Made by a program: the position numbers and the translations under genes
Part shown: positions 1 through 11,518 of the stretch, piece by piece
How positions within the stretch are numbered: the first letter of the stretch is position 1
How the letters are laid out: every line of letters begins with the position of its first letter
NCBI GenBank assembly: GCA_036346395.1
Contig: CM070609.1
Span: forward strand, 25,231,223 to 25,295,222
Reading direction: 5' to 3'
Length of the DNA stretch: 64,000 nucleotides
Origin: Hsuehochloa calcarea
Lineage: Eukaryota; Streptophyta; Magnoliopsida; Poales; Poaceae
Notes under the pieces: generated by a model
Told to the model about the DNA's origin: nothing
What the model saw: the letters and a program-made list of their open reading frames with translations, nothing else
Database searches by the model: none

Positions 1-946
1 CCACAATCGCCTGCCGCAGGCCAGGGTGGTGTCGCACATTTTACCCTTCAGGCTCTTCGAAGTGGACCTCTGACTCTGGTGAGCAGCCTCGGTGAGCAGG
101 CATTGTTCGTCGGCAAAGGCCAGTGCATTCTCTGAGCAGCGCATCGTCCGAGCTGACGGCGAGCTTCATCTAGTTGCATTATTTCGAGGAGGTTATCAGC
201 CCATCAGTGCGGCCATTCACCCTTGCCGATCATCTTCGTACGCAGTGCCATACCCATCCAGTTTTTTGGTTCCATCAGTTTACCGATAGCTGCTAACTTA
301 CTTTGTGCATCTTCACATTGCTCACAGCTTCTTCTTTTTTTCCTAATCCCAACTACCATATTTCAGACAACTGTTCTACTAGGGTCAGACCCGACAACCA
401 TGTTCTGGTTTGATCATAGGACCACTGCTAGTCGTTTGTATATTGAGCTACCTACACTATTCGCTTTTGCCTCCGACCCCTATCGAAAAGTCCCGTCGCA
501 GTTGTACAATTGTTTCATGGACAATTTGAGCTAAAGCTGGTACTTTCTAACCAAGCACGAAGTGAATTTTAGTAACTGCTTGAATTGCTATCTGATTACC
601 AGGTCGATGAAAGGAAGATGATTTACACTAGAGGAACTTAGTTATACCAAGGGCCAGGTAGTGGGGGCTTGCTATTCTACTCCTGGATGTGACGTGTATT
701 ATTCTTCACCTCAAACTTCCCTTCATTTTCTCTGTAGTCAAGCATGGAACTCGAACTTCGGAGTCCTGAGCAATGAGTCTCCACTGCAATTTCTCAAGAT
801 GCAGGTATGCCATAGTATTCATGAAACATGAATCCCCTTGTCCTGTGGTAAGAGTGAAAACATGCTAGTATGTTACTTTAGGCCATTAGAATTAAACATG
901 AAAGTCATGCTGCAGTAAGTGTGGTGGAAGAGAGCCATGCAGTAAC
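1..946. other. unassigned flank
   Basis: I see no supportable gene here. The short open frames lack recognisable domains, and base composition is ordinary for grass intergenic DNA. It may be the downstream flank of the DUF295 fragment to its right. Confidence 0.4.
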
Positions 947-1283
947 CTACAATTCCCTATGGTTGCAATATGTGAGTAGATGATCAGCGAGAGTGAAGGG
1001 CTGCACAGATGGTTGAATCCTCTCCTTGAAGTCATGTATGATGGTGAACGTTGACGTCCTGTCGAACGTCCTGTTGCTTAGAGAGTGCAGCACAACAGGG
1101 TCATAGGCGGGCAGGGAGAAGTACATGGAGTTGCCGCTGATAGAACGGAGGTTCTTGGCAGAGACAGACAGGCACTGGTCTTTGCCGAGGAACAGTGCGC
1201 GGCCACCTAGGCCGACCACCGGCGTCAGCTTCCTGTGCTAGGTGTCCACGTGATAGAGCGTGAAGACGAATGGCTGCCACCCC
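947..1283 (-). pseudogene. DUF295 (F-box-associated) C-terminal fragment
   Basis: The minus-strand reading from 1283 gives WQPFVFTLYHVDT, a stop, then HRKLTPVVGLGGRALFLGKD and SLSVSAKNL-type sequence followed by GNSMYF. This matches the C-terminal core of plant DUF295 proteins (a GxxALFLG block, a SxSVSA block, then GNxxYF), which are usually found in F-box proteins. The frame then runs about 60 residues to a stop at 947. One in-frame stop lies upstream of the GLGGRALFLG block, and no N-terminal half was recognised. The copia element inserts at 1284, immediately upstream in gene orientation, so the gene appears to be disrupted. The DUF295 call rests on motif order only. Confidence 0.6.
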
Positions 1284-1553
1284 TGTTAGAAAAATTGGGA
1301 TAAACGAAGATACAAATTTTTACATAAAAAATATTTACGGGAAAAAACACAGACATCAACCGGCGATGATCACTATATGAGGAGTGTTTACAAATTACAG
1401 GGGATTACAACGAGCCGTCAACTCTCCCCGTGCAGCTTACAAGAGGTATATAAAGGGGTAAAGGACTTAGAGACTAAGTAGGAAACTTATCCGCTAATAT
1501 GGAAACTGATTCGGACTCATCCATATTAGACAATTCGGATCACAATATCAACA
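1284..1553 (-). repeat. 3' LTR of minus-strand copia
   Basis: This is a 270-bp LTR with TG and CA ends (TGTTAGAA...TATCAACA on the plus strand). It matches 7939-8209 along its whole length, including the shared block CATCAACCGGCGATGATCAC. Confidence 0.9.
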
Positions 1554-1572
1554 ATCTCCACCTTGAGATGAA
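1554..1572 (-). other. polypurine tract
   Basis: On the minus strand the sequence CTCAAGGTGGAGAT lies directly before the 3' LTR. A purine-rich AAGGTGGAGAT abutting TGTTG is the usual plus-strand priming site of many plant copia elements. Confidence 0.7.
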
Positions 1573-1599
1573 TTTTCTCTTGTAATATAATTAAAAAAA

Positions 1600-3422
1600 T
1601 CAATTATTAAAATATCTCCACAATAAGATAAAAATCACTGTGCACCAATTAATCTCTAGGACTAAACTGTAATACCAACTAAGCTTGAGTAAAGCTCAAA
1701 CTTAGTAACAGGAACTGGTTTTGTCTTCATATCAGCTGGATTATTATGAGTACTTATCTTGCACATCTTGAGCAATAACATCTCGAATAAAGTGATATCT
1801 CACATCAATGTGCTTTGTTCTTTTATGGAACATCTGATCCTTTGTAAGGCATATAGCTCTCTGACTATCACAAAATATAGTATTCCAAGAATTATCTCCA
1901 CAAAGCTCAGTGTACAAACCTCTCAACCAAATAGCTTCTTTACAAGCTTCAGAAATAGCCATATATTCTACTTCAGTGGTAGATAAGGCTAGAGTAGCTT
2001 ACAAACTTACCTTTCAACTAATAGCACAACCACCAATAGTGAAAATATAACTTGTGAGAGACATCTTATCCAAATCGCCAGCATAATCAGAGTCAACATA
2101 ACCAATAAGTTCATCTCTAGAATTCCCAAACTACAAACGAGCTTAGAAGTGCCACACAAATATTAAATTCACTAAACTGCTTTCCAATGCTTTTTTTCAG
2201 GATTAGCCATGTATCTACTAACAACACTCAGTGCATGAGATAAATCAGGACGAGAATAAACTATGGCATACATAAGAGAACCAACTGCACTGGAATATGG
2301 AATTCTACACATGTACTCAATATCATAATCTGACTCAGGACATAAAGCTGAAGATAATCTGAAATGCGAAGCTAATGAAGTACTAACTGGTTTTGCATTA
2401 TACATATTAAAACGACGAAGGGCCTTCTCAATATAACCTTGTTGACTAAGGTATAATTTGCTAGATTTCATCTTTGTAATAATCTCCATGCCAAGAATTT
2501 TCTTTGCTGCACCTAGGTCCTTCATCTCAAATTCATTACTCAATTGTGTTTTCATTTTTGCTATTTCTGACTTATCTTTTACAGTAATCAACATATCATC
2601 AACATAGAGAAGCAAATAAATAGCTGAACCATTAACCGTCTTTAAATAAACATAGCTATCATAATCAGGCCGCTTAAAATCATGAGAAAGCATAAAAGAG
2701 TCAAATCTCTTCTACCATTGCCTAGGAGATTGCTTCAAACCATAAAGAGATTTCTTTAACCTACAAACAAGTTGTTCTTTTTCAGGAATAATAAAACCAT
2801 CAGGTTGGTCCATATAAATATCTTCTTCCAACTCCCCATGTAAAAATACAGTTTTAACATCTAATTACTCAAGTTCATAATCATGCATAGCAACAATACT
2901 GAGTAAAGTGCGAATAGAGCTATGCTTCACAACTGGAGAAAAGACATCATTAAAATCAATACCTGGAATCTGACTATAACCTTTAGCAACCAACCTTGCT
3001 TTATATCTTGTTGGTTCAGTAGGAGAAATACCTTCCTTTCTTTTGAAAATCCACTTGCAATGAATTGACTTCTTCTCCTTTGGCAATTTCACTAGTTCCC
3101 AAGTATCATTCTTTTCAACTGACTTCATCACATCGTGCATAGCAGTTATCCACTTATTACAATCAATGGAATCAATAGCCTCAGAGTATGATTAAGGTTC
3201 TGCTTTACCTTCAATTTCTTCTGCTACACTCAAAGTATAAGCAACAATATTAGCTTCTTTAATCAACCTCTTGGGTGGATTATTCTGTCTTCTAGGTCTG
3301 TCAACTGCAATAGACCGTTGTGGTGGCTGCTTAACAATAGGAGGATTCTTAACAATATGTGCACCATGACCAATAATATTTTCCTTATCTGATGTGTTAT
3401 TTGAACCAACGAAATGCTCCAC
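1600..3422 (-). pseudogene. copia RT and RNase H, broken
   Basis: This is the C-terminal polyprotein of the 1284-8209 element. The RT core has the catalytic YVDDM motif near 2590-2620 and an upstream KARLVAKGYSQ block near 2990. The RNase H/connection end contains AISEACKEAIWLRGLY, FCDSQRAICL and HKRTKHIDVRYH (about 1790-1960). The frame is interrupted at about 1965-2170, at about 2700-2865 and at 3190, so the function is lost. The family role is reverse transcription of element RNA and removal of the RNA strand. The segment 3192-3422 is the low-conservation linker between integrase and RT. Confidence 0.88.
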
Positions 3423-4600
3423 CTAAACACTTGAACTCTGCCAATTCTCAATAGGAACATTAGTAGGCAGTTTATCCTGGAACATAGCATATTCATTTAA
3501 GACAACATTTCTGCTAATCACAACCATATTTGTTTCAGGATTCCACAACTTATATCCTTTAACACCAAATGGATAATCAAGAAAGATGCACTTAACAGCT
3601 CTAGGCTCTAATTTTATATTATCAACATGAGCATAAGCAGTACAACAAAAAACTTTCAATTCTAAATAATCTGCTGGCGAACCAGACCATACATCAATTG
3701 GAGTCTTCCTTTCAATTGCAATAGAGGGAGACCAATTAATAAGATAGCAAGCAGTGGAAGCGGCTTCAGCCCAACAACGCTTATGCAAACCTGCATTAGA
3801 CAACATGCAACGGGCCTTGAAAATAATGGTCATGTTCATACGCTCAGCTACACCATTTTGTTGAGGAGTATGGGGGGTGGTGTAGTGCCTGACAATACCT
3901 TCAGTCTTGCAATATGATTCAAATTCATTAGAACAGAATTCGATCCCATTATCAGTGCGAAGTTTATTTACCTTCTTTTCAATTTGTCTTTTAATCATAG
4001 TCTTCCACTCTTTAAATGCTGAAAATGCTTCTGATTTATACTTCAAGAAATAAAGCCACACTCTTCTAGAGTAATCATCAATAATTGTTAACATATAACT
4101 AGTACCTCCTAGCGATGTCTTGGTAGATGGCCACCATAAATCAGAATGCACATAATCCAAAATACCTTATGTGGTATGAACTGAAGTATTGAATCTCACC
4201 CTCTTGTGTTTGCCAAACACACAATGCTCACAAATTTCAGGTCGTCGATGCTATGTCCATCAAGAAGTCCTCTCTTGCTCAATTCTGCTTTACCAAATTC
4301 ACTCATATGCCCAAGACGCATATGCCAAATATTAGTAGTATCAGAATCAGATAATGAACTTGAAATTACAACAATATTATTGGATATTGTAGTAACTCGC
4401 AGATGGTACAGATTGACAGTTTTAGTATCAGCTTGCTTCACAACAAGAGAGCCTTTTGATACCTTTAAAACTCCACCTTCACATGAGTACTTGTACCCTT
4501 TAACATCAAGAGTACTCACAGAGATGATGTTCCTTTTCAAATATGGAATGTGCCTCACATCTATCAAAGTTTTAACAATACCATCAAACATCTTGATCTG
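3423..4600 (-). pseudogene. copia GAG-pre-integrase and integrase, broken
   Basis: The GAG-pre-integrase motif WHMRLGHMSE lies near 4310. The integrase core follows as DYVHSDLW, YMLTIIDDYSRRVW, then LRTDNGIEFCS and TTPHTPQQNGVAERMN. These supply the first two catalytic Asp positions (SDLW and TDNG) of the retroviral-type integrase fold, and the downstream helix carries the usual Glu region. A short disrupted stretch at 4160-4200 separates the pre-integrase part from the core. The reading ends with a stop near 3423, before the RT linker. Confidence 0.88.
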
Positions 4601-5655
4601 AATTGAACTAATTCATACAACCTTACAAGATGAGTTATCACCCATCAACACATTACCACCTTTAATAGGTTCATAAGTGGCAAACCAGTCCCTGTTAGGA
4701 CACATATGAAAGGTACAGGCAGAATCAATAATCCATTCATCATTGGTCTTAGCACATCCAGCAAATGCAACAAGGATTTCTCCATCAGTACTATCATCAG
4801 CAACAAGGGAGACTTTACCTTCATCATCTTGTTTACCTTTTGGTTTCTAATAGTCAGCTCTCTTTTCTTTATCCTGTAGCTTCCAACATTCATAAATGGC
4901 GTGCTCACTTTTCTTACAATATTTGCATGACTTGTACTTACCTCTTGATTTCGACCGGTTCTTGTAGCTGTTCGAACTTTTACTTCGAAAGCCATTGTTT
5001 GAGTTCTTCTCCTTTTGTCTGCCACTAATGAACAAGTCTTCTCCTTACGAGCTTGAATTTTCAGAAGATACCATTTGTTTAATCTTCTCCTTAGCATGCA
5101 AAGCTTCATAAACTTTATTAAGAGTGAGAGTATCTCTACTATATAATATGATATCTCTGAAATTTAAAAAAGAACTAGGCAGTGAGCACAAAATAATAAG
5201 ACCCAAATCCTTATCATCATATTTTACCTCCATCGACTCTAGGTCGGCAACGATCTTCTTAAACACCGAAAGATGATTAAGCACGAATCATCATTCTTGC
5301 AATTTGTGATAGCACAATTTCTGCTTAAGATGCATCTTGCTGGTCGGGTCTTTTGTCATGCAAATTTATTCCAGCTTCAGCCATAATGCAGCAGATGTAT
5401 TCTTCTTCAAAACTTTCTGTAAAATATCATTTGATAGATGAAGGTGAATATGAGATAAAGCCTTACGGTCTTTGCGCTTCTCATCTACGATCCATGCGAT
5501 ATGTTGTTTCTCAAAACCTTCCAATGCATCATCCAAATCTATCTGTGCCAACACAGCCTTCATCTTAACTCACCACAGCGAAAATCTTATGTCTTGACCT
5601 AGGAGTGGAAGATCATACTTTAAAGTCGCTATGAGGAATAAAATCTAAAATTTGC
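4601..5655 (-). pseudogene. copia gag and protease, broken
   Basis: The gag start region reads KYDLPLLGQDIRFSLW, a stop, then VKMKAVLAQIDLDDALEGF, a well-known grass copia gag N-terminus (about 5510-5650). The zinc knuckle CKYCKKSEHAIYEC lies near 4890-4940. The protease region reads WIIDSACTFHMCP near 4690-4740, where the canonical active site is DSG or DTG. Here the Gly is Cys-Thr-like (DSAC), so the protease is probably inactive. Several frames must be combined to follow the protein. Confidence 0.82.
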
Positions 5656-6303
5656 TGGTACTGATCTGTGCAAATCTAGCAAAAAAAATATTATGATCTA
5701 CTTAGTACACTTACTATGTATACGTATCAAAGATCTTTTAACTCTTGGTGCACTTAATGGGTCCGAAGCGAAAAAACAAAAAACCAAACCAAACTCCAAA
5801 AGCAGGAGCACCTTCACGTGGCGGAAGAAAAAAAAAATCTCCGAAGACTTCCAATCGGTTGAGCACCTCACATGAATCAAGATTAAAGAAAATAATTTTT
5901 CTTATTCTTTGGAACGTGTGCTCACCTGTTTGGTTAAAGAAAGTATTTTTCTTATTTGGAACTTGTGCTCCTTGATTTGGACCTGTGCTGTTGACGTAGG
6001 AAAGATGGCTGGAATAAGAATCACACCACGTGATTCACCCGATGTTCATTGCTCTGAGATCCTTTCACCAATAAAGAAAGAATTCTTGGAGGTCTTGGTG
6101 GTTGGATGCGATCGCACGAACCGAACGGACTGAAGGCCAACGCGCCCGGTCTTTGTTCGCTTGTGCTGGTCTCCTGGTGACGCACAGATCAAAGCGACCG
6201 AAGGCGCTGCTTGGACCGAGGCCACACTAAGGAGCGGTGCTGGCTGCTGCTGCTTCCGTGCGCTGGACGAAGGCCGATGGCGACGCACGCAATGGGAGTT
6301 GCT

Positions 6304-7815
6304 TGAAGGGATCGCGGTAATTTACTACACAACTAAAAAATCACCGCTAATAATAGATTACGACATTACCGCTAGATGCGTCGACTCGTAGCGGAAGTAG
6401 AGTCATTGTAACGAGATGATGCAGTCGTGGTCGTACTCACGACACGTCTCCTCTTTCGAGTGATCGTACTCGTCGCGCGTCTACTCCTCCGACTCCGGTG
6501 ATCGTCACGAGTTGCGGATCGTCCTAGTGCTGATGCTTCACAACAACACCTTCGAGGTATCCACACGTACGGGGCAGGATCACAACGCGCTGGAGTGCTA
6601 GTACCAGCAGCGTGGTTGAGAAGACGTGGCTATTAGGGTTTCGGGAGTTCTTCCAAATATCATCCTCTACCCTCACCTCATGCCACCGCCCTTCTTTATA
6701 TAGGTATCTATGATGGGTTTCGACCTTAAGGCCCATTAGGAATTCATGGCCTATACGAATTCAGATCACCATCCAAAACAGATCCTAACCCTTTAAGTGT
6801 GCGACCCTACAGGTTCATGTGTAATCGGTTATGATTCAGAAACTCTTTTTCAACCACCAGTCGTTAGCGGTATCTAGCAGCACATAACGATTCCTAAATA
6901 CACATAGAATATATCGGACGAACCTTGATGTAATATGATTTATGACCAGATCCTCATCACTTACGACCGGTGCGTACCTCTATACGACCAGGTTGTATTT
7001 GGCCACGATCAGTTCGTAACTCCTTACGACCAGGTCATTCCCATTATGTGATTACATTCGACTAATCCATGACCAGCACGTATCTCCATACGATTAGTCC
7101 GTAACCGATCAAACTAAGCGACCTACTCATGCATTCTCTATTTGCCTCACGATGTTTGGTTGAACTCCAGGTGAGAAGATGTGTCATCCATGGACTGTTC
7201 AATACTTTCTCGATCGAGTGTCGGATAACTTCATATGGTTGACACTTCGACCACTAGTGGCATGACCATGCACTTTCTTTATTCGATTACCACGAGGGGC
7301 CGGGAGACATCTCTCCTGTTTTGATAGGAGGGGCAAATCCCACTCGACTAGTCACATCTCTTCGCATGTTTCATAGCGTATCCGAAAGCTACCTTTGTAA
7401 CTACCCAGTTATGAGTAGCATTTAGCAACCTCTAAGAGTGCTATTACATATTTAGAGAATCATGCTGATCTCAGGTCTAAGGATTATACATCACCATTAC
7501 TTGAGATCAACTAATGACACATAGATTCGTAATAATCTCAATACTGTCTATCCAACCCCATGTTCTCTAACATGTGTTCATATTATTATTTCGATATCTC
7601 CATATCCATGATCGGTGAAATGTGACTATCAATCAATACATGTGCTAGTCATAGAGTCGACCAGTGTCATCCAATCAGGCATAAATTTAGAACGACATCA
7701 TATAAGTTAAAGAGTTTCATCAATAAGTCATATACTTATTGATCTATAACTGATGATTCATTCAAGGAACACGATAACATATTATCGAGATTGTCTCTAG
7801 GGCATAATTCCAACA
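6304..7815 (-). mobile_element. solo LTR (copia, Angela-like) with perfect 5-bp TSD
   Basis: The sequence starts TGAAGGGATCGCGG and ends AATTCCAACA on the plus strand. It is flanked by TTGCT on both sides (6299-6303 and 7816-7820). On the minus strand it begins TGTTGGAATTATGCCCTAGA, a start typical of large grass copia LTRs. Within it, TTCTTTATATAGG near 6690 (plus strand) is an A/T box. No internal retroelement sequence is present, so this is a solo LTR left by LTR-LTR recombination. Confidence 0.88.
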
Positions 7816-7854
7816 TTGCTGGCGTTGCTCCCCGTGACGACGGCCTGGAAGAAA

Positions 7855-7856
<2 letters not shown>

Positions 7857-7915
<59 letters not shown>
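7857..7915. repeat. (TA)n microsatellite
   Basis: This is an uninterrupted AT dinucleotide run of 59 bases, about ten bases from the primer-binding site of the copia element. It lies in the leader. Confidence 0.98.
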
Positions 7916-7917
<2 letters not shown>

Positions 7918-7922
7918 CTCCT

Positions 7923-7938
7923 GAGATCTGATACCACT
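7923..7938 (-). other. primer-binding site (tRNA-iMet type)
   Basis: On the minus strand, TGGTATCAGATCTCAG starts one base after the 5' LTR. TGGTATCAGA is complementary to the 3' end of initiator methionine tRNA, the standard primer of plant copia elements. Confidence 0.85.
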
Positions 7939-8209
7939 TGTTAGAAAAATAGAGATAAACGAAGACACAAATTTTTACGTGAAAAACTCTTACGGGAAAA
8001 AACCACATGCATCAACCGGCGATGATCACTATACGATGAGTGTTTATAAATCGCAGGGGATTACAATAAGACGTCAACTCTCCCCATACGACTTACAAAA
8101 GGTATATAAAGGGGTAAATGACTTAGAATTCAAATAGAAAACTTATCCGCTAATATAAAAACTGATTCGAATTCATTCATATTAAACAATTCGGATCACA
8201 TTATCAACA
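7939..8209 (-). repeat. 5' LTR of minus-strand copia
   Basis: This 271-bp LTR pairs with 1284-1553 and ends TATCAACA on the plus strand. It contains AGGTATATAAAGGGG, a good TATA box for LTR transcription, also present in the partner LTR. Confidence 0.9.
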
Positions 8210-10100
8210 GCCCCTCGAAGCTCCGATCGGTGTGACGGTGCTGGACGCCAAGCAGCATGCGCCGGAACTCGACGAGGTGGCAGTGGCACATGATGTGGTG
8301 GAAGAACTCTCTGGGGATGTGAGCCACCACCGGATACTGGAAGTTTGGAGGGTACACCTACCTTGGAAGGGCAAGGCGGTACTGCGTTCAAGATTTCGGT
8401 GAATGACGGTCCAACACCGGCGCCCGGGCTCCGACAATGGAGATGGAGGCGTACGACCAGCAGACTGCGGCACTCATCCAGGCCCTTGACAGCTTGATGA
8501 AGTGTCGGAAGATGGGGGCATGGGGAGGGAGGTCGAGGAAGACGCGGCAGCGGTGGTGCCCTTGTGGAGGCGGCGAGCACGGGAGAGGGGGAGCGCGCAT
8601 CACGCTTCCGTCCCGCGCTCTCCATCGTGTAGCTCTCACCGGTCGGAGCCGCCGCGAAGCGATAAAACGGTCCTGCGTCGAGACGGATCAACTTCTCTCT
8701 TCCGTCCTTCCCCTGCCCTTCGACTTCGAGAAATCCTATCCATCGTGCAAACGGGCCGGGTTGATACGGGTTCATCGAGTCTCACGAAACGGGTCGAATA
8801 GGGTCGGGTTTACAGTGGGAAAGGAATACTGGAATCGAGTTGGGTTCTGTCTCCTCAGAAGCCTCGAGTCTTCCGCATGTCCGCTGATTCTCAGGCCCAA
8901 AAATTGGCCGAAGCTATGCAATTCTTCTTTTTGAAACAAGAGGCTACGGAAGTCTTCAGGTAAAGCTACAGCCCGCTTGCACGCAAATAGCTCAGTCGTC
9001 TCGGGATCACCAACATTGGCAATAAAATGCGATGCTCGTGCCAGCCGTTTGCTGGTTCCTTCACAGTTTACACACCGCTGCTCACTTCAAAGTCTGCCAT
9101 TCTGCATCTTCGCAAGTCTCCCTGATGTGCCAAACAAACAGTAGGCATATTGCTCGGAGCCTTGAACCTCTTAACATGGTGAGCAAGAACGTGCGCCACA
9201 GTGTCTCGGTCTCCTCCTATCTTTGCAGCCTCAGAGTCCTCGGAAGATTCTTCGTAGTTCTTTTAGCACTATCAGTTTGTGCATTGCTCATGCCCAATTG
9301 TTTCATACATTCCTGAAAAAAAAAATTTGCGAGGTCAGTCAGTATGTCACAGCAACAAAATTTACAAAACGGGGAAACAGACTGTTCGTAAGACTACGGC
9401 GCGCCATTTCTTTCAATGTGGCCGAGCGAGCAGACAAACGACCTGGCACGAATCGCGGAACCACACGACGTGGGCAGCCGCTCCTCGTCCACAAGCTCCC
9501 CGGCACACCTCTCCGTCGCGCATGACCCCACCAAGAGCGGGGCCCACCGCTCCTCCACCCGCCGCGCGCCACGAGGCCCTTTCCTTCTCAGCGAAGACAG
9601 AACCCGGGGCTCACCGCCCTCTATGGGCACAGGCCCAGGCCCACGTCACCACACGGAGAAAATGGGGGACAAGCGGAAGCACGAATGAGCACACACGCGA
9701 CCTCTATGATTGTGGGACCATGAGTTTCCGGGGCCGTATGGAACCACGTCGGGTGGTTGTTTGTTGGGTTAGGGTAGAATTCTTTTGGTCCCCGTGGGGT
9801 CCGCGGGCTGGGCCTGGATTTATTTTGCTAGTAAAAGCTAGTATCGTCTCGACGACGTTTACGGGGGCCCAATTCGCTAGTAGGTTGAAGGTTTCTGTCA
9901 TGCTCAGCTCGGCCTCTCTGTTCTGGTTGACTCTCTCAATTTAGGGCTCTAATTATTCTTATCCTTTCATAATCTTTTTTGTAAGCAAGACTCCTTTTTA
10001 ATTTCTTGGAGTACCTAATTGAGAATTTGCTGAAACATTAGCAAGCCATGCGCGGTTACATTGTAGTAACTGTTAGGAAGCTATGTTAATTATGTGCACA
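8210..10100. other. unassigned region between copia and CACTA
   Basis: The region is GC-rich at 8210-8640 and 9400-9700 with several overlapping open frames on both strands. None shows a domain I recognise. The minus-strand reading near 8210-8380 (AHIPREFFHHIMCHCHLVEF) looks coding-like and may belong to the gene the copia element entered, but I could not assign it. Confidence 0.35.
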
Positions 10101-10330
10101 CACTACTACAGAAAAAAAATCTTCACAAATGTTTCAAAAACATCATCACGGAAGGTTTCGTGAGTCGTTTGAGTTTATAGATCAGTAATGATATAAGGTC
10201 ATCACAGACAGTTATTAACTCAAAACCGTCTGTGATAGTTGACTATCACATATAGTTTGTAAATGAAACCGTCTGTGAGAGCTGCTGTATCACAGAAGGT
10301 TTGTCCTAAGGAACCATTTGTTATATTCTT
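10101..10330. repeat. left TIR and subterminal repeats of CACTA
   Basis: After CACTACTACAG come several copies, in both orientations, of an AT-flanked motif close to ATCACAGACGGTTT, for example AAAACCGTCTGTGAT. In CACTA elements such motifs bind the TNPA-type protein. The arrangement matches the right end at 23390-23644. Confidence 0.85.
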
Positions 10331-10424
10331 TTCTATTGCTAAATCTATTTTTGTTTATTGGCCAGTCTCAGAAAATGCTAGCCATGCCCTCTGAAACAAG
10401 CTGAAACATAACAAATACATGTAT

Positions 10425-10533
10425 ACATCCAATTCACATTCACTTCAGAAACAAGCACATCCAATTCACATTCATTTTAGAAACAAGCACATCCAATTCA
10501 CATTCATTTCATAAACAAGCACATCCAATTCAC
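10425..10533. repeat. 32-bp tandem repeat
   Basis: About 3.4 copies of a unit starting ACATCCAATTCACATTCA and ending AAACAAGC, with exact starts at 10425, 10457, 10489 and 10521. The homologous stretch near 17785 holds only one unit, so the array expanded in this copy. Confidence 0.9.
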
Positions 10534-11315
10534 AAATTAATTAACTAAAATTAACCATTCATGTACATTTACACACGTGTCATTAAGTTCAATCTACATT
10601 GTGTAACTTCCCATTTGGATTTATGACCTCACAGTTCAAGAATGACGCAAACTGTCATCGAATGTTTATGAGCTGGCCTTGCTCCAACGCAATTGTATCG
10701 ATGCTCGCAACCTGTTGCTGGGAAGATTAAATTCATGTATATATAAATTGATAAGTATGAAATAATTATTGCGAGATTGATAAACCTGGGGATCATTGGT
10801 CATCGCGGAACCGACGAGTAGTTCCATGTTGTGGTAAACATAGTATACACATATGTTTCAGGCCGACGGCTGCTGGTGGCACTGCAAAAGTAGAATTGGT
10901 TAGTTCGAGAGACATTACTACGAAGTGTTATATATGATTAATGTATACTAGTGAATATCGAAAAATTTAGATCGTGTCACAGAATTCTTCCCTTGCATTT
11001 CCCTCCTTTAGCAAAGTACACGGCGAATGACCTACATGATTCCGAGAAGTTAGTCATAGCTATTGCAAAGGAAGGAAAGACCACAATAGAGTTATCTATA
11101 GAGGAAATGTGTTTACCCGTCGATTAATTGTTAGACAATTGCGAAGTCATGTGCGGCCCTCTTTAGGGAATCTAGGTATATTAGCCTGTTTCATTTTGGT
11201 ATAATTACAATTAGAATCCAATGGAACCTACACAAGTAAGTCGCCATGGTCATTAAATATAAGTTTGTATTGCTTATAAAGTACAAATCAATAAGTATAG
11301 CCACTAGTGCAGCAC
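10534..11315 (-). pseudogene. 3' exons of CACTA second gene, degraded
   Basis: Short minus-strand segments such as the one near 11130-11210 are probably the remaining exons of the Ulp1-like part. Stops interrupt them and I cannot follow the catalytic His/Asp/Cys set. Part of the stretch is 3' untranslated sequence shared with 17700-17880. Confidence 0.4.
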
Positions 11316-11484
11316 TTACTCCTGGTTGTAGGGTAAAAGTATTAATTCCTTATCGCGGTGAGCCAGCAATGACTCTGTCATGTAATCCTCGATGAATTTT
11401 GCATTCTCCTTGATGGTTTGCAAAAAGACCAAGTGTGGGTCGAGGAAACCTACCGGTGAGTTACTTAATTCCGCTTCAGAAATC

Positions 11485-11518
<34 letters not shown>

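Larger units (their letters stand above)
5656..7938 (-). other. copia leader interrupted by a solo LTR
   Basis: This stretch lies between the primer-binding site and gag. Without the 1512-bp insertion and its duplicated 5 bp it would be about 770 bp. It contains no domain I recognise. The open frames on either strand around 5700-6290 are short and lack homology to gag. Confidence 0.6.
1284..8209 (-). mobile_element. decayed Ty1/copia retrotransposon
   Basis: Two direct repeats of about 270 bp, each starting TGTTAGAAAAAT and ending TATCAACA on the plus strand, bound the element (1284-1553 and 7939-8209). By eye they differ at roughly one base in ten. On the minus strand the order is 5' LTR, primer-binding site, long leader, gag, protease, integrase, RT, RNase H, polypurine tract, 3' LTR, which is the copia order. 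The flanks read ACCCC (1279-1283) and GCCCC (8210-8214), a 4/5 match to a 5-bp target duplication. Stops and frameshifts break the polyprotein in most domains, so the element is dead. About 1.5 kb of its length is a later solo-LTR insertion (6304-7815). Confidence 0.9.

Noticed and set aside
7736..8008. Frames running through the (TA)n repeat (poly Tyr-Ile)
   Set aside because: Microsatellite translation, not a gene.
9279..9944. 221-residue plus-strand frame
   Set aside because: Arg/Pro-rich, overlapped by other long frames in the same GC-rich patch, no domain or splice pattern.
10425..10533. Possible CRISPR-like array (32-bp units)
   Set aside because: Contiguous tandem units without spacers, inside a plant transposon.
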